Source: JBBIWA01 sp037439425
GTDB lineage: Bacteria > Acidobacteriota > Blastocatellia > RBC074
DNA length: 40,650 nucleotides
Direction of reading: 5' to 3'
NCBI GenBank assembly: GCA_037439425.1
Contig: JBBIWA010000048.1
Coordinates: 1-40,650, forward strand
Shown: positions 15,212 through 23,674 of the stretch, in pieces
Position numbering within the stretch: position 1 is the stretch's first letter
How the letters are laid out: the number at the start of each line of letters is the position of its first letter
Made by a program: the position numbers and the translations under genes
The notes under the pieces: model-generated
Databases searched by the model: none
Told to the model about the DNA's origin: nothing
Seen by the model: only the letters and a program-made list of their open reading frames with translations

Positions 15212-16084
15212 ATGAAGGTTTGGCATGCTATCGAAGTAGAAATTGCTCGCGTGGCGGAGAGTGCCGTTACCAGCCAGCTTTGGGTCGCAGGCACGACAGG
15301 CATTGAAGTCTCCGAAGAGAATCCAGAGGTAATCACGCTGCGCGCTTATTTCAACGCTCCGCCTGACGGGCAAAAGCTGCAGGCGCAAATTGTGCGCGCC
15401 CTGCGGCTATGTGATCTGCCTGAAGTTGCGCTCCGTAGAATGGAAAGTCTGGCGGTAGCCGATCAAGATTGGCTAGCTGAATGGAAGAAGGGCTATGAGC
15501 CGATCGAGATTGGCAGGCGTCTGCTGGTTACGCCCTCCTGGAAACGTGATCAGATTGGCCCAACTGAGCGTGTGATTATCCAGATTGATCCAGGCATGGC
15601 CTTCGGCACAGGCACTCACGAGACGACGCGCGGTTGTCTAGAGATGCTCGAAAAGTATTGGCGAGGCGGCGTGCTGCTGGATGTTGGTACCGGCACTGGT
15701 ATTCTCGCCATTGCGGCGATTAAGCTGGTTCCGAACTCGCGCGTTGTCGGCATTGACATTGATCCCGAAGCGATTGAGATCGCGCAGGAGAACGCTACTA
15801 TTAATGGCGTAGCGGAAGAGTTAGAGCTTGAAGTTAATAAAGTCTCTTCTTTCCAAACTTGGGAGTTTGATCTGGTGCTGGCCAATTTGACGGCTGAGGC
15901 GATTGTGTCGCTTGCCGCTGAACTGGCGCGGGTGGTCAAACCAGAGGGTGGATTGATTGTTTCTGGCATCCTGCGCGAGCAGGAGAACGAAGTGCGCCAG
16001 GCACTCTGCGCGCAAAAGCTTGAGGTCTTGGAGACCAAACCTGATCAGGAATGGGTGACTCTGGCGCTGCGCCAATTGCCTTGA
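15212..16084 (+). CDS. prmA: Ribosomal protein L11 methyltransferase
   Basis: Methylates lysines and the N terminus of ribosomal protein L11 with S-adenosylmethionine. The 290-residue protein has the family's N-terminal substrate-binding domain, then QIDPGMAFGTGTHETTRGCLEML in two parts (about 130-152), the SAM motif LDVGTGTGILAIAAI (about 157-171), GIDIDPEAIEIAQEN and the NLTAE catalytic-loop segment (about 228-232). The longest frame begins at 15149, but the family starts at about MKVWHAIEVEI, so the ATG at 15212 is preferred although no clear ribosome binding site precedes it. RsmE follows after 6 nt, so the two form an RNA/ribosome modification operon, a common pairing. Confidence 0.94.
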   Translation: MKVWHAIEVEIARVAESAVTSQLWVAGTTGIEVSEENPEVITLRAYFNAPPDGQKLQAQIVRALRLCDLPEVALRRMESLAVADQDWLAEWKKGYEPIEIGRRLLVTPSWKRDQIGPTERVIIQIDPGMAFGTGTHETTRGCLEMLEKYWRGGVLLDVGTGTGILAIAAIKLVPNSRVVGIDIDPEAIEIAQENATINGVAEELELEVNKVSSFQTWEFDLVLANLTAEAIVSLAAELARVVKPEGGLIVSGILREQENEVRQALCAQKLEVLETKPDQEWVTLALRQLP

Positions 16085-16090
16085 AAAAAA

Positions 16091-16831
16091 ATGCAAAGGC
16101 ATCGCTTTTACGCTTTACCATCTCAGATCTCACTACCGCGAATCACACTTTCACCCGACGAGTCTCATCACCTCACTCGCGTGCTGCGACTGAGGGTCGG
16201 GGCACGGGTGTTTGTCTTCGATGGAGAAGGCTCCGAGTACGAATGCGAGGTGGTCGCTCTCGACCGCCGAGCAGTAGAGCTGGCGGTGATTGCACAATGC
16301 GATACCGAGATTGAATCGCCGCTCCAGATGACGCTGGCTCAAGCTCTCATCAAACACGACAAATTCGATTGGGTGGTGCAGAAAGCGACCGAACTTGGTG
16401 TTACCCGCATTGTTCCTCTGGCCGCTGAGCATAGCGACGTGCGTCTGATGGAAGACCGCGCCCCCGAGCGGCTGCAACGCTGGCGCCGCATTTCGCTTGA
16501 AGCTGTCAAGCAATGCGGCCGGCGACGTCTGGTTGAGATCTCCGCGCCATTGAGTTTCGCCAAATTCGCCGAAGCGGCAAATGATCAAGTGAAGTTGATC
16601 TTTTCCGAACGCGGCGGGCAGAGTCTGCGCGAGATACCAGCTCAAATCCAATCGTCATCCACGCTCAGTCTGGCCATCGCGCCCGAAGGCGGCTGGAGCG
16701 AAACAGAATTGAAGCTAGCTGCCGATCATGATTTCATTCCCATCCACCTGGGCCTCAGAATCCTTCGCACTGAGACTGCAGCCATTGCTGCTGTGGCTTT
16801 AGCGCAGCATCTGTTTGGCGATCTGGGTTGA
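16091..16831 (+). CDS. rsmE: 16S rRNA (uracil-1498-N3)-methyltransferase
   Basis: Methylates U1498 of 16S rRNA in the assembled small subunit. The 246-residue protein has the N-terminal PUA-like part (MQRHRFYALP, then LSPDESHHLTRVLRL), then QALIKHDKFDWVVQKATELGVTRIVP (in parts, about 83-108) and the SPOUT-knot signature: LAIAPEGGWSETEL (about 194-207) and LGLRILRTETAAIAAVA (about 221-237). Length and motifs are standard. It starts 6 nt after prmA and is probably translated by coupling, since the intervening bases are mostly A and carry no Shine-Dalgarno. Confidence 0.96.
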   Translation: MQRHRFYALPSQISLPRITLSPDESHHLTRVLRLRVGARVFVFDGEGSEYECEVVALDRRAVELAVIAQCDTEIESPLQMTLAQALIKHDKFDWVVQKATELGVTRIVPLAAEHSDVRLMEDRAPERLQRWRRISLEAVKQCGRRRLVEISAPLSFAKFAEAANDQVKLIFSERGGQSLREIPAQIQSSSTLSLAIAPEGGWSETELKLAADHDFIPIHLGLRILRTETAAIAAVALAQHLFGDLG

Positions 16832-17031
16832 TTTTGCCCTCAAGATCACTAAACCTGCCCAGTATTCAGACTCTCTACAGTATCTAGTCATATTCTGAGC
16901 TTACTCCGACTGATGGGCCTCATCTCAAACTGAAATAGAGCGCGAAGAATTAAGGTTGTCCCGATTGTTCTCACTCAGCGAGCAGAGATAAAATCTCGTG
17001 CCGAGAGGTTTGGCGGCAAGGAGCATTGAGT

Positions 17032-17289
17032 ATGATCAAACAGCTACCGCGGATCATTATGGAAGAGATCACCGACCCGGAGAAATTAGCCAAGGCGCGG
17101 CGTGAGCGCTGTGATCGTAATTCTGCCTGGTTGTAAGCACACGCTCAGGAAGTTTACGCGCATTATCGTGGCAAGTGCGCGGTGATCGCGGGCAAGGAAC
17201 TGTTTGCTGCGGATCCTCCTGAAGAGGCCTGGGCTTTGGCTACCGCGGCTCATCCCGAAGATGAAGGGAGCTTTATTCGTTATCGTTGA
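17032..17289 (+). pseudogene. Small DUF5678-like gene with an in-frame stop
   Basis: An ATG with AAGGAG 8 nt upstream opens a frame that stops at a TAA (17134-17136) after 34 codons, but the same frame then continues for 50 more codons to a TGA. The second part, AHAQEVYAHYRGKCAVIAG then KELFAADPPEEAWALATAAH, resembles the small DUF5678-type proteins in which a short residue run precedes HAQEVY. The break needs only one change (for example CAA to TAA). A stretch of TAAAAT at about 16990 could serve as a -10. Function of the family is unknown. The stop may be a real mutation or a sequencing error. Confidence 0.65.
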
Positions 17290-17385
17290 TTAGCCTCAGA
17301 ATGTGGTTTGTTTGCTGGGGCAGCGGAATCGCTATCTCATCAAGCAGCAGTCATTCCGGTCCGGCCATCTCGGACAGGGCCATCT

Positions 17386-18360
17386 TCACAATCGTTTGAT
17401 TACATCCTTCGCGAAATAAGTCAGGATCAGATCCGCGCCCGCTCGTTTAATGGCCAGGAGCGATTCCATCATCACGCGCTCTTCATCAATCCAGCCCATC
17501 AGACCTGCGGCTTTGATCTGCGCATACTCGCCCGACACCTGATAAGCTGCCAGCGGCAAGGTGAATCGTTCGCGCACTGCCCGGATCACATCCAGGTAGG
17601 GCAGCGCCGGTTTCACCATCAACAGGTCTGCGCCTTGCTGCACGTCCAATTCAGCTTCACGCAAGGCTTCGCGCGCATTAGCCGGGTCCATCTGGTAGCC
17701 GCGCCGATCACCGAATTGTGGCGCGCTATCAGCGGCTTCACGAAACGGGCCGTAAAACGCCGAAGCATATTTGACCGCATAAGAAAGAATCGGCGTGTCA
17801 GTGAATCCAGCAGCGTCAAGACCGGCGCGAATCGCGGCTACCATGCCATCCATCATGCCTGATGGTGCAATGATGTCAGCACCTGCTTGAGCTTGACTGA
17901 CCGCCGTGCGGGCGAGAATGTCGAGCGTCGGGTCATTAGCCACATCGCCATCCTCGATCACCCCACAGTGTCCGTGCGAAGTATATTCGCACAAACAGGT
18001 GTCAGCTATCACGATCAAGTCTTTGACCTCACGTTTGAGCGCGCGGATGGCGCGTTGCACAATGCCGTCTTCCGCGAACGCTTCGCTTCCCTGCTCGTCT
18101 TTGCGCTCTGGCAAGCCGAACACGATCACCGATGAGATGCCCAGACGGTGCGCTTCTTCAGCCTCCTTGACCAGTTCATCCACCGAGAGATTGAAGACGC
18201 CGGGCATAGACCTGACTTCGCGGCGCACACCTTCACCAGGGCAGACGAAGAGGGGATAGATCAGATCATCAGCCTCGATCCGCGTTTCGCGCACCAAGGC
18301 GCGCAATGCCGCAGTGCGGCGCAATCGACGTGGACGATAAATCATCTGGTTCATATTCAT
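17386..18360 (-). CDS. hemB: Porphobilinogen synthase (delta-aminolevulinate dehydratase)
   Basis: Condenses two 5-aminolevulinate molecules into porphobilinogen, an early tetrapyrrole step that also feeds siroheme. The 324-residue protein has RPRRLRRTAALRALVRET near the N terminus, VFGLPERKDEQGS, the metal-binding cysteines in DTCLCEYTSHGHCGV (about 118-132), AVKYASAFYGPFREA with one active-site lysine and LMVKPALPYLD (about 243-253) with the Schiff-base lysine. The cysteine set indicates a zinc-type enzyme. The longest frame begins with TTG at 18375; three ATG codons follow (18360, 18354, 18345) and none has a good Shine-Dalgarno, so the exact start is uncertain. It directly follows a small membrane-protein gene. 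Confidence 0.95.
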   Translation of the reverse strand: MNMNQMIYRPRRLRRTAALRALVRETRIEADDLIYPLFVCPGEGVRREVRSMPGVFNLSVDELVKEAEEAHRLGISSVIVFGLPERKDEQGSEAFAEDGIVQRAIRALKREVKDLIVIADTCLCEYTSHGHCGVIEDGDVANDPTLDILARTAVSQAQAGADIIAPSGMMDGMVAAIRAGLDAAGFTDTPILSYAVKYASAFYGPFREAADSAPQFGDRRGYQMDPANAREALREAELDVQQGADLLMVKPALPYLDVIRAVRERFTLPLAAYQVSGEYAQIKAAGLMGWIDEERVMMESLLAIKRAGADLILTYFAKDVIKRL

Positions 18361-18375
18361 AGATAAAGGGGGCAA

Positions 18376-18726
18376 CTATCTGGCGGCTGCTCCGCTGCGA
18401 CTGGCGCGAAATTCTCGGCGCAGGTCTTCGATCGCTTTCTCGATTTTGTCGAGGCGCTTCTCGATTTGCTCGAAGCGCCGATCAACCTGCTCGAAGCGCT
18501 GGTTGACAGCTTCCATTCTAGCAACGGTCTCACGGCCTAGCGCCTCTGTCTGAAATAGGTTGCTGCCGATCAGCACACCCGCCATGGTCAATGTGAAGGC
18601 GATAAACTGCCAGATGGTCTGGCGGCTGATGTTACTGCCGCTGCTACGGATTTCCTCGATGTGGCCTTCGAGCCGGAAGAGGCGCCTTTCAAGATCCCTG
18701 AGCTCGGGGTTGATGACGTTGTCCAT
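18376..18726 (-). CDS. Small membrane-anchored coiled-coil protein, unknown function
   Basis: A 116-residue protein with three parts: a charged N-terminal helix (ELRDLERRLFRLEGHIEEIR), one membrane segment (about 38-58, IWQFIAFTLTMAGVLIGSNLF region), and a C-terminal coiled coil with heptad repeats of RFEQVDRRFEQIEKRLDKIE type. I do not recognise the family; similar small coiled-coil membrane proteins are common and often annotated as hypothetical. The ATG at 18726 has GAGGAA at good distance; the ATG at 18732 is too close to it. It ends 15 nt before the preferred hemB start, so the two are probably co-transcribed. Two-sided helices suggest oligomerisation, not a catalytic role. Confidence 0.7.
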   Translation of the reverse strand: MDNVINPELRDLERRLFRLEGHIEEIRSSGSNISRQTIWQFIAFTLTMAGVLIGSNLFQTEALGRETVARMEAVNQRFEQVDRRFEQIEKRLDKIEKAIEDLRREFRASRSGAAAR

Positions 18727-18827
18727 AGACATTTCCTCTTTTACCAGATTGCCAAGACGCGGCGAGGCAATGATAGCACAAAAGTTGCCCCTCAGCTCGC
18801 TGGACGGCTTTGTTCGCGCCGGGCTGC

Positions 18828-19850
18828 TTATAACTTCTCCCGATACTCTCCCGACAGAATCCGCCGCCACCAACGCTCGTTGTTAATATACCACTCGACC
18901 GTGCGGCGCAATCCTTCTTCAAAATAGACCTTCGGTTGCCACGCAAGCTCGCGCTCGATCTTGCTTGAATCGGTCGCGTAGCGGCGGTCATGACCAGGCC
19001 GGTCAGTCACAAACGTAATCAAGCGCTGCGTGCTGCGCTCACCCGTTAGGCCCAGGTACTGGTCAAGCAATCCGGTCAGCTTCTCCACCAGCTCTATGTT
19101 CTTCCACTCATTGCCGCCGCCGATGTTGTAGACCTCGCCCACACGCCCCTGACGCAGCACCAGATCCAGCGCGCGACAATTGTCTTCCACATAAATCCAG
19201 TCGCGCACGTTCTGCCCATCGCCGTAAACCGGCAGCGGCTTGCCCGAGATCGCGTTAGTAATCATCAGCGGAATCAGTTTCTCCGGGAATTGATAGGGGC
19301 CGTAGTTGTTTGAAGTGCGTGTGATGAGGACCGGCAACCCGAAAGTTTGATGATAGGAGAGTGCCAGCAAATCAGCGCCGGCTTTGCTGGCTGAGTAGGG
19401 ATTGTTCGGATGCAGCGGCGTCTCTTCGGTGAAAAAACCTTCCGGTCCAAGCGAGCCATAGGTCTCATCGGTCGACACCTGCAAAAATCGCTTGACGCTA
19501 TGCGCACGCGCGGCTTCCAGTAAGCTCAGCGTCCCTTTGACATTGGTCTCAACAAAGGCTTCTGGCCCAGCAATACTCCTATCTACGTGCGACTCAGCTG
19601 CGAAATGGGCGATTGCCTCAATCGCATACTCCTGAAGCAACTTCGCTACCAGTTCGCGATCTCGAATGTCACCGTGCACAAACCGGTAGCCAGGGTGCGT
19701 TTCGAGGTCGCTGAGATTGTCGCGATTGCCCGCATAGGTCAACGCATCGAGATTGACCACCAGCACGCCCCGATAGTTACTTAACAAATAACGCACGAAA
19801 TTCGAGCCGATAAAACCTGCGCCACCTGTGATCAACAAACGATTAAGCAT
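18828..19850 (-). CDS. rmlB: dTDP-glucose 4,6-dehydratase
   Basis: Converts dTDP-glucose to dTDP-4-keto-6-deoxyglucose on the way to rhamnose and other deoxysugars. The 340-residue protein is a short-chain dehydrogenase of standard length: LLITGGAGFIGSNFVRYL (about 4-21, NAD binding), HFAAESHVDRSI, STDETYGSLG and the YSASKAGADLL motif with the catalytic Tyr/Lys, then SNNYGPYQFPEKLIPLMI. The longest frame adds 62 residues that come from dispersed repeat sequence; the ATG at 19850 fits the family. No strong ribosome binding site is seen. No rmlA, C or D lies next to it. It faces the same way as the deacetylase and glycosyltransferase genes, suggesting a surface-polysaccharide cluster. Confidence 0.94.
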   Translation of the reverse strand: MLNRLLITGGAGFIGSNFVRYLLSNYRGVLVVNLDALTYAGNRDNLSDLETHPGYRFVHGDIRDRELVAKLLQEYAIEAIAHFAAESHVDRSIAGPEAFVETNVKGTLSLLEAARAHSVKRFLQVSTDETYGSLGPEGFFTEETPLHPNNPYSASKAGADLLALSYHQTFGLPVLITRTSNNYGPYQFPEKLIPLMITNAISGKPLPVYGDGQNVRDWIYVEDNCRALDLVLRQGRVGEVYNIGGGNEWKNIELVEKLTGLLDQYLGLTGERSTQRLITFVTDRPGHDRRYATDSSKIERELAWQPKVYFEEGLRRTVEWYINNERWWRRILSGEYREKL

Positions 19851-19865
19851 GACGGCTTCAGCTCT

Positions 19866-20065
19866 CTGGGTGCGCACGCATCCTTGCGTGCTTGGCTTCG
19901 ATTTGCTAGCTGTAGCTGGAAGGACTGCTGCCGGCATAGCACCTGAAGCAGTAGCAACGCCCCAGTGCGAGAACCGGTCACTACCCTTCCCTATACTGCA
20001 TCTCTTGCCCACCCCACATTTTAGTGGGCCATACATATAGCACGCTAGAAGCGTGCGCTCCCAGG
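19866..20065. repeat. Two dispersed GCACGC palindromic repeats
   Basis: Copies of the family seen at 3622-3866 lie at 19866-19891 (plus orientation) and 20039-20065 (minus orientation), between the deacetylase and rmlB genes. The first ends within 16 bp of the rmlB start, so it forms part of the rmlB 5' region. Each can fold into a GCACGC/GCGTGC stem. Confidence 0.8.
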
Positions 20066-20073
20066 ACCTCTTC

Positions 20074-20907
20074 TTAAAAACGATAATGCAGCATTTGGTA
20101 ATGGCCTATAAAATCCCAACCACCTTCAACCTTGGCCTGAAAATCGGCAAATGTATCCCAGGCATCAATGCGCACACGCCGCAACAGATAAGGATTGGTC
20201 TGAGCTGAATTCACGCCCATAATCGCAGAGCAAGCTGTCGCATATCCACACTCCTCAAGCAACCACATCGTCTCCCGGCCAATGTGCTGAGGTTGCCCAT
20301 ACGGATAAGCGAAGGACTTGATGGGCGCGCCTAGCTGGTCTTCTAGGAGCTGTTTTGAGTAACTCAACTCTTCAGCGATCTGGGCGCGGGTGGCGCGTCC
20401 CAGGTGAAGATGCCGGTGAGTGTGCGAGCCTATCATCACGCCGCCAGTCTGAATTGCTCGCAACTGGCTCCAGCTCATCGGTCGCAACTGGCGGTATTCT
20501 CCCAGCCGAGATTCGACGTCGCAATCTCCGGTGATGAATCCAGTGGTCACAAACACCAGGGCCGGAACCTTGTATTGCTGCAAGATAGGATACGCATAAG
20601 AGTAAAAATTCTCGAACCCATCATCAAAGCTGACCATCGCTGCTGGCCGACCATCAGTCGTCTCCCGACCGCGTTGCTGCAACCATTCGTCCAGCGAAAG
20701 CAGCCTGAAGTGCGCGGCGATGAATTCGAGCTGTTGGGCAAATGCCTTTGGCGACGTGGAGAAGGTTTCATCAGGTTGAATCGAGTGGTAATTGAGAATT
20801 ACCAGCTCGCCGGGTTTGCGCGCGCCAGCAAATTGGCGATAGACAGCGGCCAAGCCTCGCTTCAGTGTCTGGCGTAAAACCACCATTTTCCCCGGATGAC
20901 GGCTCAT
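20074..20907 (-). CDS. Polysaccharide deacetylase family protein
   Basis: A carbohydrate esterase family 4 (NodB homology) enzyme that removes N-acetyl groups from a surface polysaccharide or its precursor. In the 277-residue protein the five usual motifs are visible: VSFDDGFENFYSYAYPIL (about 92-109; the two aspartates), SHTHRHLHLG (about 162-171; two metal-binding histidines), SFAYPYGQPQ (about 202-211). ILNYHSI near 38-44 is typical of the subgroup linked to polysaccharide export loci. No signal peptide is evident, so a cytoplasmic or membrane-associated role is likely. Its ATG overlaps the glycosyltransferase stop as ATGA, a sign of translational coupling. Confidence 0.9.
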   Translation of the reverse strand: MSRHPGKMVVLRQTLKRGLAAVYRQFAGARKPGELVILNYHSIQPDETFSTSPKAFAQQLEFIAAHFRLLSLDEWLQQRGRETTDGRPAAMVSFDDGFENFYSYAYPILQQYKVPALVFVTTGFITGDCDVESRLGEYRQLRPMSWSQLRAIQTGGVMIGSHTHRHLHLGRATRAQIAEELSYSKQLLEDQLGAPIKSFAYPYGQPQHIGRETMWLLEECGYATACSAIMGVNSAQTNPYLLRRVRIDAWDTFADFQAKVEGGWDFIGHYQMLHYRF

Positions 20908-22157
20908 CTCACTCCGCGCTTATCAAGCTCCTGATTCAGAACTGAACTCAGTTTCTGATCAGATTCGATCACGCTTTCAAACACTCGCAGCGTTTGCCGC
21001 AGCGACTCATTCCAAGAAAATCGTCTGGCTCGCGCCACTGCCTTTCGGCTCAGCTCGGCGCGCAATGACTGGCTGCTGAGGAGTTGGTCCAGCACCTCGG
21101 CTATTTCGTTTGGACTCTCAGGATCAAAGTAAACGGCTGCCTCACCGGCAATCTCAGGAAGCGAACTGGTCCTGGCGAGAGCCAGCGGCAAACCCAGGGC
21201 CATAGCTTCCAGCACCGCGAACGGACAATTTTCCGCCAGAGACGGATAAACAAACACCAGAGCGCCGCGGTAGATGTCTATTAACTCTTCTCGCGCGCAT
21301 CCGGGCAGCAACTTCACCTGCTCGCCAATTCCTAGCCGCGCGATCATGGCTGCAATCTCTTTCGCGTAGCTTGGATCTGACGCTTCGCCTACCAAAACGA
21401 GAGAGAGCATAGGATGCCTGGCGCGCAAGAACTCAAACGCTTCCAGCAGGCACAGCACATTTTTGTAACGCTGCCATTGAGAAACATAAAGCAGATAAGG
21501 CGCGCGGATGCCGAACCGGCCAAGCCGTTCCCAATTTGGGCTTGCGGCCCGCTCTGCTTCTCCCCACTCAATGCCGTGGTAGATTACCGCTGGCTCGCTT
21601 TTCAAATGACTGAAGCAGGCAATCACACGCCGCTTCAAATCCTCGCTGAAGACAATCACTTGATCACATCTGATCAGCGTCCAACCCAACAACCATCGCA
21701 ACAACTTCAGCCGCCAGCGCCGAGAAGTAGAAAGTTCAGCGCAAATCAAGCTGTCGTGTAGCGGCGCCGAATTATGCAAGGCCAGAACTAGCCTGCTGCG
21801 CCGTGGCCGCCAGCTTGGTCCGAAGCCAGCGTTGGAATAGACCAGATCAGGTTGCAGGCGGAAAAGATACCAGGGCAGAACAAACATTCGCCACCACATC
21901 CGCACAATACTCGCCCCAGGCCAATGCCCGGAGCTGAGCGCAGGCAACGCCAGGCGATGGAATCGAATATTAGGTCCCCACTTCAGCGATGCCAGAGGGT
22001 CAAGGTCGGCCGTGTGAAAGACGATGAATTCGTAGCCTGCCGCAAACTGCGACGCCTGTGCTAACAATTGAGTGAGATAAACTCTGCCGCCGCTTACCGC
22101 CGCAGTGGCATCTACGACGATTCGTATTGTTCCTTGATCGGATAATGACTGGCTCAT
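20904..22157 (-). CDS. Glycosyltransferase family 4 (GT-B fold)
   Basis: Transfers a sugar from an activated donor to a growing glycan. The 417-residue protein has IRIVVDATAAVSGGRVYLTQ near the N terminus (acceptor domain), and in the C-terminal domain LLYVSQWQRYKNVLCLLEAF (about 215-234), LVLVGEASD, VKLLPGC and the donor-site motif YPSLAENCPFAVLEAMALGLP (about 316-336), with the Glu pair seven residues apart as in GT4. Predicted to pair with the coupled deacetylase (4-bp overlap) and rmlB downstream. The chosen ATG at 22157 lies inside a 74-bp tandem repeat; a longer start at 22202 is in the same repeat and would add 15 repeat-encoded residues. Confidence 0.88.
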   Translation of the reverse strand: MSQSLSDQGTIRIVVDATAAVSGGRVYLTQLLAQASQFAAGYEFIVFHTADLDPLASLKWGPNIRFHRLALPALSSGHWPGASIVRMWWRMFVLPWYLFRLQPDLVYSNAGFGPSWRPRRSRLVLALHNSAPLHDSLICAELSTSRRWRLKLLRWLLGWTLIRCDQVIVFSEDLKRRVIACFSHLKSEPAVIYHGIEWGEAERAASPNWERLGRFGIRAPYLLYVSQWQRYKNVLCLLEAFEFLRARHPMLSLVLVGEASDPSYAKEIAAMIARLGIGEQVKLLPGCAREELIDIYRGALVFVYPSLAENCPFAVLEAMALGLPLALARTSSLPEIAGEAAVYFDPESPNEIAEVLDQLLSSQSLRAELSRKAVARARRFSWNESLRQTLRVFESVIESDQKLSSVLNQELDKRGVR

Positions 22158-22335
22158 CGCCTCTGCTACTACGGAGGTCTGCGACACTTGAGGACCTGGC
22201 ACGCTGGAAGCGTGCGCACCCAGGGGCCCATCGCCTCTGCTACCACGGAGGTCTGCGACACTTGAGGACCCGGCACGCTGGAAGCGTACGCACCCAGGGG
22301 CTCACCGCCTCTGCTACCACAGCGGTCTGTGATGC
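22155..22335. repeat. 74-bp tandem repeat covering a gene start
   Basis: Units at 22155-22228 and 22229-22302 are nearly identical, and a partial third begins at 22303. Each unit contains the GCACGC-type palindrome (22199-22224 and 22273-22298) and a segment equivalent to the start of the glycosyltransferase gene, including its CAT (ATG on the minus strand) in units 1 and 2. The tandem array therefore fills the whole gap between the cysteine-synthase-like stop and the glycosyltransferase start. Confidence 0.85.
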
Positions 22336-22351
22336 CGGCCTGATGAGAAAG

Positions 22352-23407
22352 CTACTCGATAATCTCCCACCGGCCGTGATACTTGTCCAATTGCTCCCGC
22401 GTATAGTCATCCATCGAATGCTCACGCTCTGGTGATTGAACGTGCTTGGGTGAGTCGCACAACTCGGTCGAAAAATACCGCTGTCCTGAATCGCAGATCA
22501 TCGTTACAATGCGCCTCATTTCGGGATGGCGTTCGGCCACTTTCATTGCCGCCACGACATTTGCGCCCGACGAGATGCCGCAGAAGATGCCTTCCTCCCT
22601 GGCCAGCCGCTTCGCCATCGCAATCGCTTCATCGGACTTCACCGTCACTATCCCATCCAGCAGACTCAAATCCAGATCGCGCGGCACAAAGCCATCGCCG
22701 ATGCCTTCAATCTTATGTTTGCCCCACTCGCGGCGCGCAAGCAAGGGGCATTCGGCAGGCTCGGCTGCGTAAAGTTTGAGCTTCGGCTTTCGTTTGCGCA
22801 AGAACCGGCCAATGCCCGTAAGCTGGCCGCCAGTGCCCTGTGTGGCCACGTAGGCATCGAGCCGCCCCCCTGTTTGCTCCCAAATCTCCGGTCCGGTAGT
22901 CCGGTAGTGCGCTTCGATATTATTGGGATTGTCAAACTGTGATGGCACCCAGTATTTCTCCGGATCCTGCCGGCGAATCTCTTCGACCTTCTGCAAAGCC
23001 AGGTCTACATCTGACTCGCCGCCGGGTGTGTAGATCATCTCGGCGCCGTAGGCAAGGTCCATCTTCTTGCGCTCCTCGCTCATCCCTTCAGGCATGACGA
23101 TGATGCAGGGATAACCTTTGACTGCCGCAATGAAGGCACAGGCGATGCCAGCATTGCCCGTCGAGCATTCGAGGATAGTCATCCCAGGCTTCAGCTCGCC
23201 TCGCCGCTCGGCCTTCTCGATCATGTTGAGGTAGATACGATCCTTGAGCGAACCTGAGGGGCTGAAATATTCGAGCTTGACGAGCAGCTCGGTCTTGAGT
23301 TCTTCGGTGACACGATTGAGCCGCACCAGCGGCGTGTAGCCAATGGTTTCCAGAATGGACTTCGCGTACTTGCGGTGATGATCCCATTTCAACATAGCAG
23401 ATTGCAT
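22352..23407 (-). CDS. PLP-dependent cysteine synthase family protein
   Basis: Fold-type II PLP enzyme of the cysteine synthase / cystathionine beta-synthase family, which adds sulfide or another thiol to an activated serine. In the 351-residue protein the PLP lysine lies in SPSGSLKDRI (Lys55), the substrate loop in ECSTGNAGIACAF (about 80-92), the phosphate loop in ATQGTGGQLTGIGRFL (about 189-204) and IGDGFVP (about 238-244). The C-terminal 45 residues extend past the usual core without a CBS domain. AGGAAG precedes the ATG. It could complete sulfide assimilation from the operon at 361-7497, or act in transsulfuration; the sequence does not settle which. It follows an SLC13 transporter on the same strand after a 267-nt gap. 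Confidence 0.88.
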   Translation of the reverse strand: MQSAMLKWDHHRKYAKSILETIGYTPLVRLNRVTEELKTELLVKLEYFSPSGSLKDRIYLNMIEKAERRGELKPGMTILECSTGNAGIACAFIAAVKGYPCIIVMPEGMSEERKKMDLAYGAEMIYTPGGESDVDLALQKVEEIRRQDPEKYWVPSQFDNPNNIEAHYRTTGPEIWEQTGGRLDAYVATQGTGGQLTGIGRFLRKRKPKLKLYAAEPAECPLLARREWGKHKIEGIGDGFVPRDLDLSLLDGIVTVKSDEAIAMAKRLAREEGIFCGISSGANVVAAMKVAERHPEMRRIVTMICDSGQRYFSTELCDSPKHVQSPEREHSMDDYTREQLDKYHGRWEIIE

Positions 23408-23571
23408 CGAGCTTCCTTTCCTTTCTTTACCTTCGCATGAGGTTGGTGAGCTACTCTAACAAAGTCACCCGCACGAAACAATCGCGCATCTGAGCGGAGG
23501 TCTAAAACAAGCCACACAAAATTGGTACTTGGTGCCTTGAGAGGAGCAGCCATTGTTCATTCTTCACTGTT

Positions 23572-23631
23572 CATTCTCCATTGATGGGCAGGGGAAGGAA
23601 GCCTTTTTCGGCTGCCTCTCAATGGAGAATG
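23572..23631. repeat. Long hairpin between SLC13 and cysteine synthase genes
   Basis: CATTCTCCATTGA (23572-23584) and its exact reverse complement (23619-23631) flank an inner GGCAG/CTGCC and AAGCC/GGCTT-like stem, giving a hairpin of about 60 nt. It begins 44 nt after the SLC13 stop on the minus strand. No T-run follows. The TTCATTCTCCATT-type wording looks like a dispersed repeat that might double as a transcription or decay barrier. Confidence 0.65.
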
Positions 23632-23674
23632 GACAGTCGCCTTCATCGGATCTGCCGATCTCTGGTCTTTCGGT

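Noticed and set aside
23389..23553. Minus-strand upstream frame overlapping the start of the cysteine-synthase-like gene, ending ARCNLLC
   Set aside because: It has only two cysteines near its end, a weak ribosome binding site and random composition; a second cysteine-sensing leader is not supported.
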